Assembly: GCA_964452575.1 (NCBI GenBank)
Contig: CAYVMN010000127.1
Span: 1 to 13,992, forward strand
DNA from: CAYVMN01 sp964452575
GTDB taxonomy: Bacteria > Desulfobacterota > DSM-4660 > Desulfatiglandales > Desulfatiglandaceae
Length of the DNA stretch: 13,992 nucleotides
Reading direction: 5' to 3'
Shown one piece after another: positions 13,834 to 13,992 of this stretch (position 1 is the first letter of the stretch; each line of letters begins with the position of its first letter). The notes beneath the pieces were generated by a model. That model saw nothing but the letters and a program-made list of their open reading frames with translations. It was not told the origin of the DNA and ran no database searches. The translations under genes and the position numbers were made by a program.

Positions 13834-13992
13834 ATGATGGCAAACCATATACTGGCACAGGCAATTGGATTTATAGCCTTCCTCTTTATTGTTCTGTCGT
13901 TTCAGAATAATAAGAGGTCTTTGATATTGCTTTTCCTTATAATCGCACAGATCTCATTTGTCGTCCATTTTGCATTGTTGGAGGCCTGGACA
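13834..13992 (+). CDS. YgjV-family inner membrane protein, 3' end missing at the window edge
   Basis: 53 codons are open to the window edge. The protein starts MMANHILAQAIGFIAFLFIV, a first membrane helix with the AQ-x-x-G-x-IAFL pattern of the YgjV (Imp-YgjV) family, followed by SFQNNKR and a second hydrophobic segment (LILLFLIIAQISFVVHFALL). Function of the family is unclear. Tandem ATGs occur at 13834 and 13837; AGAGG upstream favours the second slightly. It is divergent from the flavodoxin-fold gene, with about 200 nt between them. Confidence 0.7.
   Translation, partial: MMANHILAQAIGFIAFLFIVLSFQNNKRSLILLFLIIAQISFVVHFALLEAWT

Noticed and set aside
1..13992. CRISPR array, tRNA, rRNA, insertion sequence or attachment site
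   Set aside because: I saw no regularly spaced repeats, cloverleaf, transposase frame or terminal inverted repeats on reading through both strands.

Overview
The window looks like chromosomal DNA of a strictly anaerobic bacterium, most likely a deltaproteobacterium (Desulfobacterota), a sulfate reducer or syntroph. I infer this from a complete six-subunit Ech-type group 4 [NiFe] hydrogenase operon, a peroxiredoxin whose catalytic codon is an in-frame UGA (probable selenocysteine), and glycosyltransferase families that are often found in selenium-using anaerobes. No database search was possible, so the taxonomy is an inference.

Layout. 1-309 (minus): 5' part of a small lipoprotein gene that runs off the left edge. 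404-1213 (minus): alpha/beta hydrolase. 1290-1685 (minus): metallo-beta-lactamase-fold protein whose middle third is missing. 1763-6853 (minus): echABCDEF, six tightly packed genes, most with overlapping stop and start codons, transcribed leftward from a good sigma70-type promoter at about 6957-6985. 6854-7415: the only long gap without a convincing gene; it holds that promoter, a minus-strand terminator with a competing alternative fold, and a perfect-spaced dyad. 7416-8965 (plus): a methyltransferase fragment that stops just after its SAM-binding motif, coupled by TAATG to a two-domain glycosyltransferase (a fusion of two families usually encoded separately). 9094-10503 (plus): pyruvate kinase, predicted K+-independent. 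10523-13625 (minus): five-gene cluster of a flavodoxin-fold protein with a zinc-ribbon-like segment, an unrecognised 119-aa protein, the selenocysteine peroxiredoxin, a KynB-type cyclase-family metal hydrolase and a histidine phosphatase. 13834-13992 (plus): start of a YgjV-family membrane protein that runs off the right edge.

How the genes work together. The Ech complex couples ferredoxin oxidation and proton reduction (or the reverse) to ion movement across the membrane. Its catalytic large subunit ends exactly at the position where other hydrogenases are cut, so it is encoded in mature form. The right-hand cluster looks like a redox or peroxide-defence operon built around the Sec-peroxiredoxin. 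A simple ORF caller truncates that protein to its last 107 residues and so loses the active site. This is the most important correction in the window.
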